Below, piece after piece: positions 8,361 to 17,335 of a stretch of DNA of 64,000 bases. The DNA is from Deltaproteobacteria bacterium (lineage in GTDB: Bacteria; Myxococcota_A; UBA9042; PHBI01). The notes under the pieces were generated by a model, which was not told the origin of the DNA, did not search any database, and saw only the letters and a list, made by a program, of their open reading frames with translations. Location of the stretch: NCBI GenBank assembly GCA_020632715.1, contig JACKFA010000005.1, positions 372,001-436,000 of the forward strand, written 5' to 3'. The position numbers were made by a program, and so were the translations under genes. The first letter of the stretch is position 1. Each line of letters begins with the position of its first letter.

Positions 8361-9104
8361 TCAGCGCGCGAGCGCGGCGGCGGTCGGCGCGTCGGCGGCG
8401 GGGCGGAAGCCGCCGCCGTCCGTCGTGGGGTAGTAGGGCACGCGCGACGGCCGGTTCGGCGGCGCGCAGTCGTCGAGCTCCCCGTCGCGGACGCAGAGCC
8501 CGAGGTGGCGCCGGAGGCCGTCGTCGTAGGAGATGAAGGCGCTGCGGCGCTCGTCGGCGGCGGACTTGCTGACGAAGATGGACGCCACGAGCGCGCCGAT
8601 CCCGACGGTCGCGATCCCGAGCCCGACGTAGTTCGTCGTGCTGAACGAGGGGCCGCCGAACTCGTCGTCGGCGGGCTCGTCGTGGGGGCCGAAGGCGAAG
8701 AGCGCGGTCCCGGCGAGGCCGACGACGGCGCCGCCCCAGAGGAGCCACGACGCGGTCGTGGCGTCGGACTCGGCGTCCCGCGCGGCGACGTACGCGCCGG
8801 AGCCGGGCTCGAGGAGGGGCAGGAGATCGTCGGTGTGGTAGACCCGCACGCCGTTCGAGAGCTGCAGGAAGTCGAGCGTCGTGCTCTCCGAGACCTTCGT
8901 GAACCCGCGGTAGGTCGTGGTCGTGGTCTGCCGATAACCGAGCGGCCGGAGCTTCTCGTACGCGTCGAGCCGGATCTCGACCGGCGCCTGCTTCAGCGGC
9001 GCGCGCAGCTGCACGTGCCCGTGGCAGGCGGGGGTGGCGAGCGTCGCGACGAGCGCGACAGCGAGGCCGTGACGGCCGATGACTGTGGGCGTTAGTCGAC
9101 TCAT
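8361..9104 (-). CDS. Lipoprotein with two membrane helices, 247 aa
   Basis: The signal peptide has a lipobox-like ATLATPAC (Cys27). Residues 40-120 form a soluble region. Two hydrophobic helices follow (WLLWGGAVVGLAGTALFAF and YVGLGIATVGIGALVASIF), then a conserved tail: FISYDDGLRRHLGLCVRDGELDDC. The same tail is found in the truncated upstream gene. The start ATG is shared with the stop of that gene (TGATG), so the two are coupled. I know no function; the Y.DGLR..L.LCV pattern is seen in small myxobacterial lipoproteins of unknown role. Confidence 0.75.
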   Translation of the reverse strand: MSRLTPTVIGRHGLAVALVATLATPACHGHVQLRAPLKQAPVEIRLDAYEKLRPLGYRQTTTTTYRGFTKVSESTTLDFLQLSNGVRVYHTDDLLPLLEPGSGAYVAARDAESDATTASWLLWGGAVVGLAGTALFAFGPHDEPADDEFGGPSFSTTNYVGLGIATVGIGALVASIFVSKSAADERRSAFISYDDGLRRHLGLCVRDGELDDCAPPNRPSRVPYYPTTDGGGFRPAADAPTAAALAR

Positions 9105-9454
9105 CACGTGATGATGACACGCGGCCGATGAGCCTGCCAAGCCCGTTCCCGGCCGATCTTCACAAAAACTGAACGCTCGTTCCAACCGTTCGAACGCGGG
9201 GCCTCCTCGGGCGTGCAGCCGTCGAGCTCGCGGTCGCGCACGCAGAGGTCGAGCCGCTGCCGGAGCCCCTCGTCGTAGGTCATGAACGCGGTCCGACGCG
9301 CGTCCTGATCGCTGCTCGAGTACGCGAGCGCAGCGAGCATGGCGACGGCACCGGCGAGCAGGAGCCCGCCCCCGACGTAGTGGGCCGGGCCGAGATCGAG
9401 CTCGCCGTCGCCGTCCTGCTGGACGGCTCCAGCTGCTTGCGCGCCGTAAATCAC
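9104..9454 (-). pseudogene. 5'-truncated paralogue of the 8361-9104 lipoprotein
   Basis: From residue 26 on, the 116-residue product aligns with the second helix and tail of the neighbouring lipoprotein (YVGGG...LALAYSSSDQDARRTAFMTYDEGLR with RLDLCVRDRELDGC). The signal peptide, soluble region and first helix are missing. Its only possible start is a GTG directly after the stop of the RoxA-like gene (TGAGTG), and the first residues are encoded by the 27-bp repeat shared with 7305-7331. It therefore looks like a duplication cut off at a recombination point. It could still be translated by coupling to both neighbours, so a small membrane protein is the alternative reading. Confidence 0.6.
9423..9449 (-). 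repeat. 27-bp repeat, copy 2 (inverted partner at 7305-7331)
   Basis: Exact inverted copy of the element in the 7.1-7.7 kb spacer. It covers codons 3-11 of the truncated lipoprotein and starts 6 nt after the stop codon of the RoxA-like gene, so it sits at the point where the paralogue is truncated. Confidence 0.85.
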
Positions 9455-10858
9455 TCAGAGCGTCTTCAGGTACTCGAGGAGCGCCCGCCGGTCGTCCGCG
9501 CTCAGCGCGTCGCCGAACGTGTGCCCGCCGTTGCCGTAACCGAGCTGCGTCGTGTCGTAGGTGCTCACGTCGACGGGCCCGCTCTCGACCGTGTACGGCC
9601 AGCCGACCGCGGCGTGGTCGTAGGTCGTGTCCCCGAAGTCGCGCCGCCAGTACGTCGGCCGCCGCGACGAGTCGAGGAGCGCCGCGAGCGTCGGCACCGA
9701 GCCGTTGTGGAGATACGGCGCCGTCGCCCACACGCCGTCGAGCGGCGGCGCCACGTACGCCCGCGCCGGCGCGACCTCCGTCCCCTCGGCGTACCAGCTC
9801 GCCGCGTACCAGCCGATGAGCCCCGTCGCGAGCATCCGGTCCGCGTACGCCGCGTCCGTGCCGACGCGCTCCACCCCGACGAGCAGGTTCGGGTACTCGC
9901 CGCCCTCGCCGTACGTCCCGTGGCAGGCGCTGCACGAGCCCTCGAAGACGCCCTCCCCACGCGCCGCGAGCGCGCTGTCCACGGGCTCCGGGTACGCCGG
10001 CGGCTCGATCGCCATGATGAACGCGAGCACGTCGCCGAAGTGCGCGTCGAACGCCTCGGTCTGCGCGCTGCCGTAGGTGGCGACGACCGAGATCTGCTCG
10101 ATGAGCCGCGCGAAGTCGCCCCGCCCCATGCCGTTGTAGTAGAGCGCGTTCTTCTTCTTCAGGAGCCACCACGCCGGCACGTCGCTCCCGATGGGCCCGG
10201 CGTCGATCGCGAAGACCGGCTCCTCCGACCACCCGAGGTCCGCCGTCCGGTGCGCCGCCACCGACTCCTCGAACATGAACGCCGGGTTCACCCCGCGGAA
10301 CGGCAGCAGCGACCGCGCCTCCGCCGCGAGCGCGCCCCGCGCGAACACCGCGTACGCCTCGGCCTCCGGCGACCCCTCCCCGTAGCGCCCCTCGACGACG
10401 CCCTGCACGAGCGGCGCCTGGTCGGTGAGCTCCGCCGCCGTGAAGTCCGAGAACGCGTTCCCGAGCCCCACCACGAACGCCCCGTCGAGGCGGCTCGCGT
10501 GGCAGCCGAAGCAGTTCACGCCGCCCGCGACCTTCACGCCCGTCGGCGTCTCGAACACGTTGAAGCTGTAGGGCACGGTCGCCCCGTCCCCCTCGCGGTC
10601 GAGGCGGTTCGGCGGCGGCGACGACGCGAAGAACGCCGCGAAGATCTCGTAGGGCACCCCCGAGCCGACGTAGTCGCCGTACCGCAGGAAGTCCCAGCCC
10701 GCCGCCGCGTCGCCGCTCCGCTGCGCGGGGCGCGCCGGGATCCGCGTCACCGCCGGGTCATCCGCCGCCCCGCCGCCGTCGTCACACGCGCCGAGCCCGA
10801 GCCCGAGCGCGAGCGCCGCCGCCATCGCCGTCCATGAGGTCCGCATGCCGCGCACCAT
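9455..10858 (-). CDS. RoxA/diheme cytochrome c peroxidase-like lipoprotein
   Basis: The N-terminus is a lipoprotein signal (LGLGLGAC). Two c-type heme motifs are present, CFGCH near residue 115 and CSACH near residue 309, with the conserved segment YLHNGSVPTL downstream. This combination is characteristic of the RoxA/RoxB and MauG/CcpA superfamily of periplasmic or secreted diheme enzymes. RoxA-type members cleave polyisoprenoids with oxygen; others are peroxidases. The HGT...GEY...GTD.AYADRM region also fits RoxA-like proteins. Substrate cannot be read from sequence. An ATG at 10846 is an alternative start. It is the first gene of a run with the truncated and full lipoproteins downstream. 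Confidence 0.8.
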   Translation of the reverse strand: MVRGMRTSWTAMAAALALGLGLGACDDGGGAADDPAVTRIPARPAQRSGDAAAGWDFLRYGDYVGSGVPYEIFAAFFASSPPPNRLDREGDGATVPYSFNVFETPTGVKVAGGVNCFGCHASRLDGAFVVGLGNAFSDFTAAELTDQAPLVQGVVEGRYGEGSPEAEAYAVFARGALAAEARSLLPFRGVNPAFMFEESVAAHRTADLGWSEEPVFAIDAGPIGSDVPAWWLLKKKNALYYNGMGRGDFARLIEQISVVATYGSAQTEAFDAHFGDVLAFIMAIEPPAYPEPVDSALAARGEGVFEGSCSACHGTYGEGGEYPNLLVGVERVGTDAAYADRMLATGLIGWYAASWYAEGTEVAPARAYVAPPLDGVWATAPYLHNGSVPTLAALLDSSRRPTYWRRDFGDTTYDHAAVGWPYTVESGPVDVSTYDTTQLGYGNGGHTFGDALSADDRRALLEYLKTL

Positions 10859-10896
10859 GCCCGCGCCGGCGTCCTCGCGCCAGCCCTTCGTGCCTG

Positions 10897-11481
10897 CTAC
10901 GGCCGGGGCTCGTCCTCCGCCACCTCGCCGCTCGGCGTGACCCAGCCCCAGCGCCCGCCCGTGAAGCGCGTGTGCTCCCCGGCGTCGTCGGCGCTCGCCG
11001 TGCACCCCATGCAGTAGCGCGCGCGCCCGCCCTCGAAGGGGCCAGCCCACGTGAAGCGCGCCGGGATCACGGCGTTCCCGGCCGCGTCGAGGAAGCCGAC
11101 GCGCCCGTCGTCGTCGACGTAGCGCGTGTACCCCTCGGAGACGTAGTCCGGGCCGTTGTCGAACACGAACGGCCGCCACACGACGCGCCCCGTGGCGTCG
11201 ATGAGCGCCCACCGCCCGTCCTCCACGACCGCCGCGAGGCCGCTCTCCGCCGAGAAGCCGTAGGCGAACCCGTAGACGGCCGGCAGCACGACCGCCCCGC
11301 CCTCACCGCGCGTGTAGCCGTAGCGCCCGTCGTCGGCCTCGAACGGGACGAGTTCCGCGGCGGCGTCGCGCCCGGCGACCGGGGCGGGCGCTGGCTCGGC
11401 GGCCGGCGGGGCCGTCGCGCCGCAGGCGGCGGCGGCGAGCGCGAGGAGGGCGACGAGGGCGGCGGCGAGGAGCGTGCGCAT
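10897..11481 (-). CDS. WG-repeat lipoprotein, 194 aa
   Basis: Signal peptide MRTLLAAALVALLALAAAAC gives a lipoprotein with Cys20. The mature protein has about four short units of the WG type (GRYGYTRGEGGAVVLPAVY, GRWALIDATGRVVW, GRVGFLDAAGNAVIPARF, GRWGWVTPSGEVAED), a beta-rich repeat found in many secreted bacterial proteins. Three of them have the conserved G[RK].G[FWY] start and I/V-P-A/x-x-[FY] end. Two cysteines (YCMGC) may form a disulphide or bind a ligand. The gene lies upstream of the cytochrome gene on the same strand, 38 nt away, so they may be one transcript. Confidence 0.75.
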   Translation of the reverse strand: MRTLLAAALVALLALAAAACGATAPPAAEPAPAPVAGRDAAAELVPFEADDGRYGYTRGEGGAVVLPAVYGFAYGFSAESGLAAVVEDGRWALIDATGRVVWRPFVFDNGPDYVSEGYTRYVDDDGRVGFLDAAGNAVIPARFTWAGPFEGGRARYCMGCTASADDAGEHTRFTGGRWGWVTPSGEVAEDEPRP

Positions 11482-11570
11482 GACGAGGTCTCCGGGCGGG
11501 CGGCGAGAGGCGTGATCGGTCCAACGGGCGGCGCCGGGTCGCCGATTCCGCGCCGCACCCGCGACGCCCG

Positions 11571-11599
11571 GTGACCGCGCCCGAGCGGCCTGCTACGCT
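11571..11599 (+). promoter_or_regulatory. Putative leaderless promoter of the kinase gene
   Basis: GTGACC (11571-11576), 17-bp spacer, TACGCT (11594-11599), then 7 nt to the ATG at 11607. Transcription would start at or within a base or two of the start codon, and no Shine-Dalgarno sequence is present between them. Confidence 0.5.
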
Positions 11600-11606
11600 C
11601 TCCGCC

Positions 11607-14600
11607 ATGCCCCCCGACGACGAGGACCTCGCGCGCGCCGACGCCTTCGGCTCGGTCGTCGACTGGGCGGCGCTCCCGCTGAGCGGCGTCGCGCTCGACG
11701 CGCCCACGCCGCCCGTCGCCGGCGCGGCGGCCGAGGGGCACCCCTTCGCCACGGGCGAGGCGGCGCGTTACGCCGACCCGCAGATCCTCGCCCGCGGCGG
11801 CATGGGCCGCGTCTCCGCCGTCACCGACGCCCGCCTCCGCCGCCAGGTCGCGCTCAAGCAGGCCGCCGTCGACGACCCGGGCGCCGCCGCGCTCGAGCGC
11901 CGCCTCGCGCAGGAGGCGTGGATCACGGCGCAGCTCGAGCACCCCGGCATCGTGCCCGTCTACGACGCCGGCCACGCCCCCGACGGCGCCCCCTTCTTCA
12001 CGATGCGCCTCATCCGCGGCCGCTCCCTCGCGACGGCGCTCGAGGACGGCGACCTCGACCAGGGCGCGCTCCTCCGCCACTTCCTCGCGGTCTGCCAGGC
12101 GATGGGCTACGCGCACGCCATGGGGGTCGTCCACCGCGACCTCAAGCCCGCCAACATCATGCTCGGCGAGCACGGCGAGACGCAGATCGTCGACTGGGGG
12201 CTCGCGCGCTCCCTCGCCGCCCCGCCCGACGACGGCACCGACGACGGCGCCGCCCGCCCCCCGGCCCTCGTCCCCGACGCGCTCGCGGCGCGCACGATGG
12301 TCGGCGCCCGCGTCGGCACGCCCGCCTACATGAGCCCCGAGCAGGCGCACGCGGCCCCGCTCGGGCGCGCCTCCGACGTGTGGTCCCTCGGCGCCATCCT
12401 CTTCGAGCTCGTCACGGGCCGCGGGCTCTACGAGGGGCTCGCGACCGCCGAGATCTTCGTCCGCCTCGACCGCGGCCCCATCCCGCGCGCCGACGCCGTC
12501 GCCCCCGACGCCCCGCCGGAGCTCGCCGCCGTCATCGCGCGCGCCCTCGCCCTCACCCCGGAGGATCGCTACCCCGACGCGAAGGCCCTCGCCGCCGACG
12601 TCGCCGCCTTCCTCGACGGCCGCCGCGTCGACGCCCACGCCTACTCCGCCTGGGACCTCGTCCGGCGCTTCGCCCGCGCCTTCCGCGTGCCGCTCCTCGT
12701 CGGCGGCGCCGGCCTGGTCGCGATCGCGGTCGTCTTCGCCCTCTCGTACAGCCGCACGCGCGAGGAGCGCGACCGCGCGCAGGCCGCCGAGGCCGCCGCG
12801 ACCGCCGCCCGCGACCGCGCCGTCGCCGCCGAGCGGCGCACCGCGACCGCGCTCGCGGAGGTCGACCGCAGCGTCGCGGCGCTCCTCGTGCGGAGCGCCG
12901 AGGAGGCCGCCTCCCACGGCGCCCGCGCCGAGGCCGAGCTCCTCGCCGCCCACGCGCTCCGCCGCGGCCCGTCACCCGAGGCGCGCGGGGTGCTCGCGCG
13001 CTGGAGCGGCGCCGATCGCCCGCGCCTCGTCGCCGTCGAGCCCGCGCCCGACTGCGTGAGCGCCCGCTGGCTCCCCTCGGGGCGCGCGCTGCTCTGCCTC
13101 GAGGAGGACGCGACCTCCCTCTGGGACGGGCCGCCGCTCGCGCTGCGCTGGCGGATCCCGGTCCGCCTCGACGCCGCGGCCCCGACCTCCGACGCGCGCG
13201 CCCTCGTGAGCGGCCCGACGCGCGGCGCGGTCGCCGTCCTCGACCTCGAGGAAGGGGTGCTCTTCGACGAACAGTCGACGCTCGTCGTGGTGTCGCGGGC
13301 CGTCGGCGCGGCGGGGGCAGCCTTCGTCGACAACGGGGCGACCCCGGCCATCTGGCGCGACGACCTCGCCGCGAGCTGGCCGATCGCGGGCACCGCGCGG
13401 TCGCCGCGCGCGGTGAGCCGCGACGGGCGCGTGGGCTTCGCCTGGGACGACTCGCTCGGGCTCGGCTTCCGCGTCGACCTCGCGACGGGCGACGTCGTCA
13501 CGCTGCGGCAGCTCGTGGGCCCGGAGCGCGGCCCCATCAGCGCGGCGCTCTCGCCGGACGGGGACCGGCTCGCCCTCGGCTCGGTCCGCGGCGACCTCCT
13601 CGTCGTCTCGCTCCCCGAGACGCAGCGCCTGCTCCTCTCGCGCCCGTGGACGCGCTCGATCCTGCAGATCGCGTGGTCCCCCGACGGGCGAGCCCTCGCG
13701 ACCCGCGACGAGCGCGGCTGGGTCGCCGTCGTCGCGGCGGATGGGGGCGCGCGCCTCGCGCTGCCGCGGGTGCGAGCCGCGGAGGTCGCGTGGCGCGAGG
13801 CGGACGACGGCGCGCTCGAGCTCGCGCTCGTCGGCGAGGAGGTGCGGGTCTACCGCGTGCCGCGCGCCATCGTGGCGTCGCGGGTCGACGGCGACGCGGG
13901 CCTCTCCTCGATCGCCGTGAGCGCGGACGGCGCGCGGCTCGCGCTGCCCGACGGGAGCGGCTCGGTGCGCGTCCTCGCGTCCGACACGGGCACCGTGCTC
14001 GACGAGGTGCTCGGCGACGGGGTGACGGTCGCGAAGCACGCGGCGTTCCGGGCCGACGGGGCGCTCGCGGTGTTGTGGCCGGCGCGGCTCGAGGTCGCGC
14101 TCCTCGGGCCCGAGCCGGGGCGCGGCCCGCAGCGGGTCTCGTCGGACCTGAACTACCGGCGGGTGGCGACGCTCCCGGGCGGGGATCTGCTCGTCGCCGG
14201 CTACGGCTCCGGGCTGTTCCGCTTGGCGGGTCGTGAGCACGCGCAGGTGATCAGGGCGGCGGATGGCGGCGAGATGCTGGACGTCACGGTGGCTCCGGGC
14301 GGGGGCGCGGTCGCGTGGCTCTCGTCGCGCGGGACGGTCGAGGTGGCCGCGGTCGGCGCGGATGACGTGGTCGGGCCGGGGCGGGTCGTCTTCGAGGACC
14401 CGGCGGCGACGCGGGTGGCGCTCGACGCGGCGGGGGCGCGGCTCGCCATCGCGCGCGGCGGGGAGGTGGCGCTCGTGGACGTCGCGCGGGGCGAGCTCAT
14501 CGGGGGGTACCGGGGCGACGGGGCGCGCTTCACCGAGGTCGCGGTCACGGCGGACGGCGCGCAGGTCGCGGCGGGCACGGTCGACGGGGCGGTGTGGCTC

Positions 14601-14828
14601 TGGCGGGACGACGGGGCGCTGCGCTTCGTCGGGCGCGGGCACGGGGAGCGCGTGTCGGGGGTGGCGTTCGGGCCGCGGGGGGACTGGCTCGTGAGCGGCG
14701 CGTGGGACGGGGTCGCGCTGCGGTGGGACCTGCGCGGGCTCGACGCGCCGGCGGAGGCGCTCGTCGCCGAGCTCGAGGGGACGTGGGGCATCGACCTCGA
14801 GGGGGCGACGGCGGCGGATCTGCGGTAG
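11607..14828 (+). CDS. Membrane Ser/Thr protein kinase with periplasmic beta-propeller, 1073 aa
   Basis: Residues about 55-330 are a Hanks-type kinase: glycine loop LARGGMGRV, VALK (Lys84), catalytic HRDLKPAN (Asp178, Asn183), metal-binding DWG in place of DFG (Asp196) and the MSPEQ activation-loop end. DWG is a known variant in kinases of this lineage. A transmembrane helix lies near residues 361-381, followed by a charged coiled coil (about 385-450) and a long C-terminal region of WD40/YVTN-like strands (LSPDGDRLALGS, WSPDGRALATRD, VTADGAQVAAGTVDG, WDGVALRWDL), probably a propeller. It should sense an extracytoplasmic or conformational cue and phosphorylate cytosolic proteins. The ATG at 11607 is preferred to the GTG at 11571, which overlaps the -35 box. 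Confidence 0.9.
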   Translation: MPPDDEDLARADAFGSVVDWAALPLSGVALDAPTPPVAGAAAEGHPFATGEAARYADPQILARGGMGRVSAVTDARLRRQVALKQAAVDDPGAAALERRLAQEAWITAQLEHPGIVPVYDAGHAPDGAPFFTMRLIRGRSLATALEDGDLDQGALLRHFLAVCQAMGYAHAMGVVHRDLKPANIMLGEHGETQIVDWGLARSLAAPPDDGTDDGAARPPALVPDALAARTMVGARVGTPAYMSPEQAHAAPLGRASDVWSLGAILFELVTGRGLYEGLATAEIFVRLDRGPIPRADAVAPDAPPELAAVIARALALTPEDRYPDAKALAADVAAFLDGRRVDAHAYSAWDLVRRFARAFRVPLLVGGAGLVAIAVVFALSYSRTREERDRAQAAEAAATAARDRAVAAERRTATALAEVDRSVAALLVRSAEEAASHGARAEAELLAAHALRRGPSPEARGVLARWSGADRPRLVAVEPAPDCVSARWLPSGRALLCLEEDATSLWDGPPLALRWRIPVRLDAAAPTSDARALVSGPTRGAVAVLDLEEGVLFDEQSTLVVVSRAVGAAGAAFVDNGATPAIWRDDLAASWPIAGTARSPRAVSRDGRVGFAWDDSLGLGFRVDLATGDVVTLRQLVGPERGPISAALSPDGDRLALGSVRGDLLVVSLPETQRLLLSRPWTRSILQIAWSPDGRALATRDERGWVAVVAADGGARLALPRVRAAEVAWREADDGALELALVGEEVRVYRVPRAIVASRVDGDAGLSSIAVSADGARLALPDGSGSVRVLASDTGTVLDEVLGDGVTVAKHAAFRADGALAVLWPARLEVALLGPEPGRGPQRVSSDLNYRRVATLPGGDLLVAGYGSGLFRLAGREHAQVIRAADGGEMLDVTVAPGGGAVAWLSSRGTVEVAAVGADDVVGPGRVVFEDPAATRVALDAAGARLAIARGGEVALVDVARGELIGGYRGDGARFTEVAVTADGAQVAAGTVDGAVWLWRDDGALRFVGRGHGERVSGVAFGPRGDWLVSGAWDGVALRWDLRGLDAPAEALVAELEGTWGIDLEGATAADLR

Positions 14829-14851
14829 ACCTGGCTCGGGAGGTGAGGACG

Positions 14852-15049
14852 ATGACGAGGGCGAGGTGGTCGGGGCTCGCGCTGGCGGTCGCGCTGCTCG
14901 TGGGCGGCTGCTCGGGGCGGCCGGCGGCGGGCGAGGCGGTGGTCGAGACGTGCGAGCGGTCGGGGCAGCGGTGCCGGATCGCGGGGAGCAAGGTCGGGAT
15001 CTGCACGGCGACGGCGGACGGCTCGCTCACCTGTCAGGACCAGCACTGA
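14852..15049 (+). CDS. Small cysteine-rich lipoprotein, 65 aa
   Basis: The ATG is preceded by GGGAGGTGAGGACG. The signal peptide (SGLALAVALLVGGC) has a clear lipobox, and the mature part is only about 43 residues with four cysteines (CERSGQRC, GSKVGICTA, LTCQDQH), which could make two disulphides. It starts 23 nt after the kinase stop, so it is likely co-transcribed with it and could be a ligand or regulator of the kinase's outer domain; that is inference. Such very small lipoproteins are easily missed in automated annotation. Confidence 0.7.
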   Translation: MTRARWSGLALAVALLVGGCSGRPAAGEAVVETCERSGQRCRIAGSKVGICTATADGSLTCQDQH

Positions 15050-15073
15050 CGTCCAGCACCGGCGGCGCCTCCC

Positions 15074-16210
15074 TCAATCGGGCGCGGGCGAGAGCGACAG
15101 CACCACGACCCACTGGTGGGCGGAGGTGTCGCCGCTCGTCGGGTAGCGCGGGACCTGGATGACGACGGTCTCGTCGACGCGCATCCCGCCGGCCGTGACG
15201 GCGCTCGCGAGGGCGGTCGAGAACACGGTCGCGAGCACGACGGGCACGTGCTCCTCGAAGAAGCCGACGCCGAGGTCGAGGGGGACGCGGCGCACGTCGC
15301 CTAGCTCGAGGGTGCCGGGCGCGCAGCCGCCGCCGAGCTCCTCGGCCGACCGCCAGGCCGCGGGGTAGGTGACCTGGCCGTTCCCGGTCCAGACGATGTC
15401 GAAGGCGAGGAAGACGCTCCCTGTGAAGGCGCCCACGACGGCGACGCCGCCGAAGTCGCCGCCGCGCGCCGAGAAGAGGAGGAGCGAGGCGACCTCGGGC
15501 GCGATACGGGCGGGGTTCGGGTAGTCGAGGGCCCCGCTGGCGGCGGCGAGGGCGTCGGCCTCGGAGACGGGGGCCGTCGCGTCGGAGGCGTCCATGACGT
15601 AGCCGAGGATGGTGCGGCGGTCCTCGTCGAGGTGGATGGCGACCGTGGCGTGGGCGTGGCCGGCGGCGAGCAGCGCCGCGAGGTCGTCGCCGACGGGGCA
15701 GCAGGCGCCGTCACAGCGGGACGGCGGGCCGGAGACGGCGACGGTGACGGTCTCCGTGACGGGGTGGCAGCCGTCGCCCGTGACGCCGACGGCCACGTCG
15801 GAGACCTCGCCCGTCGCGCCGGCGGAGGACGACGCGGTGACGCGCCAGGTGTCGGGGTCACCGCTGAAGGCGACGGCCCCGAACGCGCACCCGTCCTCGC
15901 TCGTCGACGGGTCGAGGAGGAGGGGCCCGCCGAGCTTCTCGGACACGGCGCGCACGGTGGCGTCGCAGATCCGCGGCCCTCCGACCCCGTCCGTCACGAC
16001 CACGAAGACCGACGGGACGCCGATCGCGTCGCAGCCCGCCGGCCGCGTGTCGCTCGCGCCGTCGACGAGCGCGGTGTCGCCGTCGTCCGCGCCGGCCCCG
16101 TCCGACGACGACGAGCACGCGGTCATCAGCGCGAGCGCGAGCGCGAGCGCGAGCCCGCGGCCGACGCGATGTCGCGGCCGCTCCGCATGTCGCCCGTCCT
16201 TGCCGATCAT
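15074..16210 (-). CDS. Secreted lipoprotein of unknown function, 378 aa
   Basis: The ATG at 16210 has GAGGAG 9 nt upstream and gives a signal with LALALALMTAC. After a short Ser/Asp-rich linker, the mature protein is mostly beta with several cysteine pairs (RICDATV, DGCAFGA, DGCHPVTE, RCDGACCP). Blocks such as VFVVVTDGVGGPRICDATVRA resemble carboxypeptidase-regulatory-like or Ig-like folds, but I cannot place it firmly. It converges with the 65-aa lipoprotein (24 nt between stops) and is followed on the same strand, in the distance, by nothing related. Confidence 0.7.
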   Translation of the reverse strand: MIGKDGRHAERPRHRVGRGLALALALALMTACSSSSDGAGADDGDTALVDGASDTRPAGCDAIGVPSVFVVVTDGVGGPRICDATVRAVSEKLGGPLLLDPSTSEDGCAFGAVAFSGDPDTWRVTASSSAGATGEVSDVAVGVTGDGCHPVTETVTVAVSGPPSRCDGACCPVGDDLAALLAAGHAHATVAIHLDEDRRTILGYVMDASDATAPVSEADALAAASGALDYPNPARIAPEVASLLLFSARGGDFGGVAVVGAFTGSVFLAFDIVWTGNGQVTYPAAWRSAEELGGGCAPGTLELGDVRRVPLDLGVGFFEEHVPVVLATVFSTALASAVTAGGMRVDETVVIQVPRYPTSGDTSAHQWVVVLSLSPAPD

Positions 16211-16351
16211 CACGTCTTCTCCTCGCTCTCCGTGGCCGGCGTCCCATCGCGGGTCCGCGCGCGGGCTCAGGTAGCACACGCCGTACCAGGCCCCGGACCG
16301 CGCGGGGACCGCGCGAGACCGCGCCGCGCCGCGGTCGCCCCCGACCAGCAG

Positions 16352-17281
16352 CTAGGCAGCCGTCAAGCCGCTTGACGGTCGCGCGTCGCCGCGGGCGTAC
16401 CGGCTCGGCGGCTCCCCGACGTGGCGCCGGAACGCCGTGCTGAACGTGCTCGCCGAGCCGTAGCCGACGCGCTCCGCGACCTCGGCGACGTCGAGCTCGC
16501 GGCGCCGGAGCAGCGCCTTCGCGAGCGCCATCCGCCAGGACAGGAGATAGGCCATCGGCGCGAGCCCGACCGTCCTCGAGAAGCGCTCGAAGAACACCGA
16601 GCGCGAGAGCCCCGCCGCGCGCGCGAGCTCGACCACCGTCCACGCCCGCTCGGGCGCGTCGTGCATCCGGCGGAGCGCGGCGCCGAGCTGCGGATCGCCG
16701 AGCCCGCGGAGGAGCCCGGGCGGCGTGTCGGCCGCCGTCGTCGACCGCAGCGCCTCGATGAGCATCACCTCGACGAGGCGCCCGAGGACGAGCTCCCGCC
16801 CGGGGCGCTCCGCGAGGGACTCCTCGCCGACGAGGCGCACGAGCGTCGCGAGCCGCGCGACCCCGCGCACGTGGACGAGCGCCGGCAGGAGCGACACCCA
16901 GAGCGCCGCGTCGGGCGAGTCGAAGACGAAGTAGCCCCCGAGGAGCCGCACGTCCGGCGGGCCGTCGGGGCGCCCGTGGCGCAGCTCGCCGCCGGTGGCG
17001 ACCGGCGCCCGCGGGTCGAGGCGCGTCGGCGCGGCCGGCGCGATCTCGCTCGACATCGTGAACCCGGGCGTCGCGGGGAGCAGCACGAAGTCCCCCGCCT
17101 CGAGCGCGATCGCCGGTGCGCCGTCCACGGCGAGGCGACACGCCCCCTCGAGCACCGCGCAGAAGCTGGGCTCACCGAACTCGCTGTAGCGCACGCCCCA
17201 GCGCCCGGCGCCGCTGATCCCCTTCGAGAAGACCGTGCGCGGCCGGAGCAGCGCGATGATGTCGGACAGCGGCTCACCCAT
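16352..17281 (-). CDS. AraC-family transcriptional regulator with cupin domain, 309 aa
   Basis: Residues 10-190 form the cupin_6 type effector domain seen in AraC regulators of oxidoreductases (SEFGEPSFCAVLEGACRL, LEAGDFVLLPATPGF). Residues about 205-300 contain two helix-turn-helix units: AWTVVELARAAGLSRSVFFERF and ELDVAEVAERVGYGSASTFSTAF, ending in the family signature AFRRHVGEPPSRYARG. It is divergently transcribed from an SDR gene, and the intergenic region has repeated GGACT half-sites overlapping both promoters, so it probably controls that gene and itself. The inducer is unknown. Confidence 0.9.
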   Translation of the reverse strand: MGEPLSDIIALLRPRTVFSKGISGAGRWGVRYSEFGEPSFCAVLEGACRLAVDGAPAIALEAGDFVLLPATPGFTMSSEIAPAAPTRLDPRAPVATGGELRHGRPDGPPDVRLLGGYFVFDSPDAALWVSLLPALVHVRGVARLATLVRLVGEESLAERPGRELVLGRLVEVMLIEALRSTTAADTPPGLLRGLGDPQLGAALRRMHDAPERAWTVVELARAAGLSRSVFFERFSRTVGLAPMAYLLSWRMALAKALLRRRELDVAEVAERVGYGSASTFSTAFRRHVGEPPSRYARGDARPSSGLTAA

Positions 17282-17285
17282 GACA

Positions 17286-17335
17286 GCCGGACTCTAGCCA
17301 ACGAAACACGGACTGTCGACCATCGAGAGTCCGGC
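17286..17335. promoter_or_regulatory. AraC/SDR divergent operator and promoters
   Basis: GCCGGACTCT (17286-17295) is perfectly repeated inverted as AGAGTCCGGC (17326-17335); a third half-site GGACTGTCGA (17310-17319) pairs with TCGAGAGTCC (17323-17332) with one mismatch. The regulator promoter reads TCGACA-17-TAGAGT on the minus strand (-10 at 17291-17296, 9 nt from its ATG). A plus-strand promoter TCGAGA-17-TAGGGT (-10 at 17346-17351) serves the SDR gene. The outer arms overlap the regulator -10 and the SDR -35 respectively. Confidence 0.65.

Noticed and set aside
9104..9454. Independent functional membrane protein
   Set aside because: Its first quarter derives from a repeat and it lacks the signal and first half of its paralogue, so truncation is more likely, but translation coupling keeps the functional option open.
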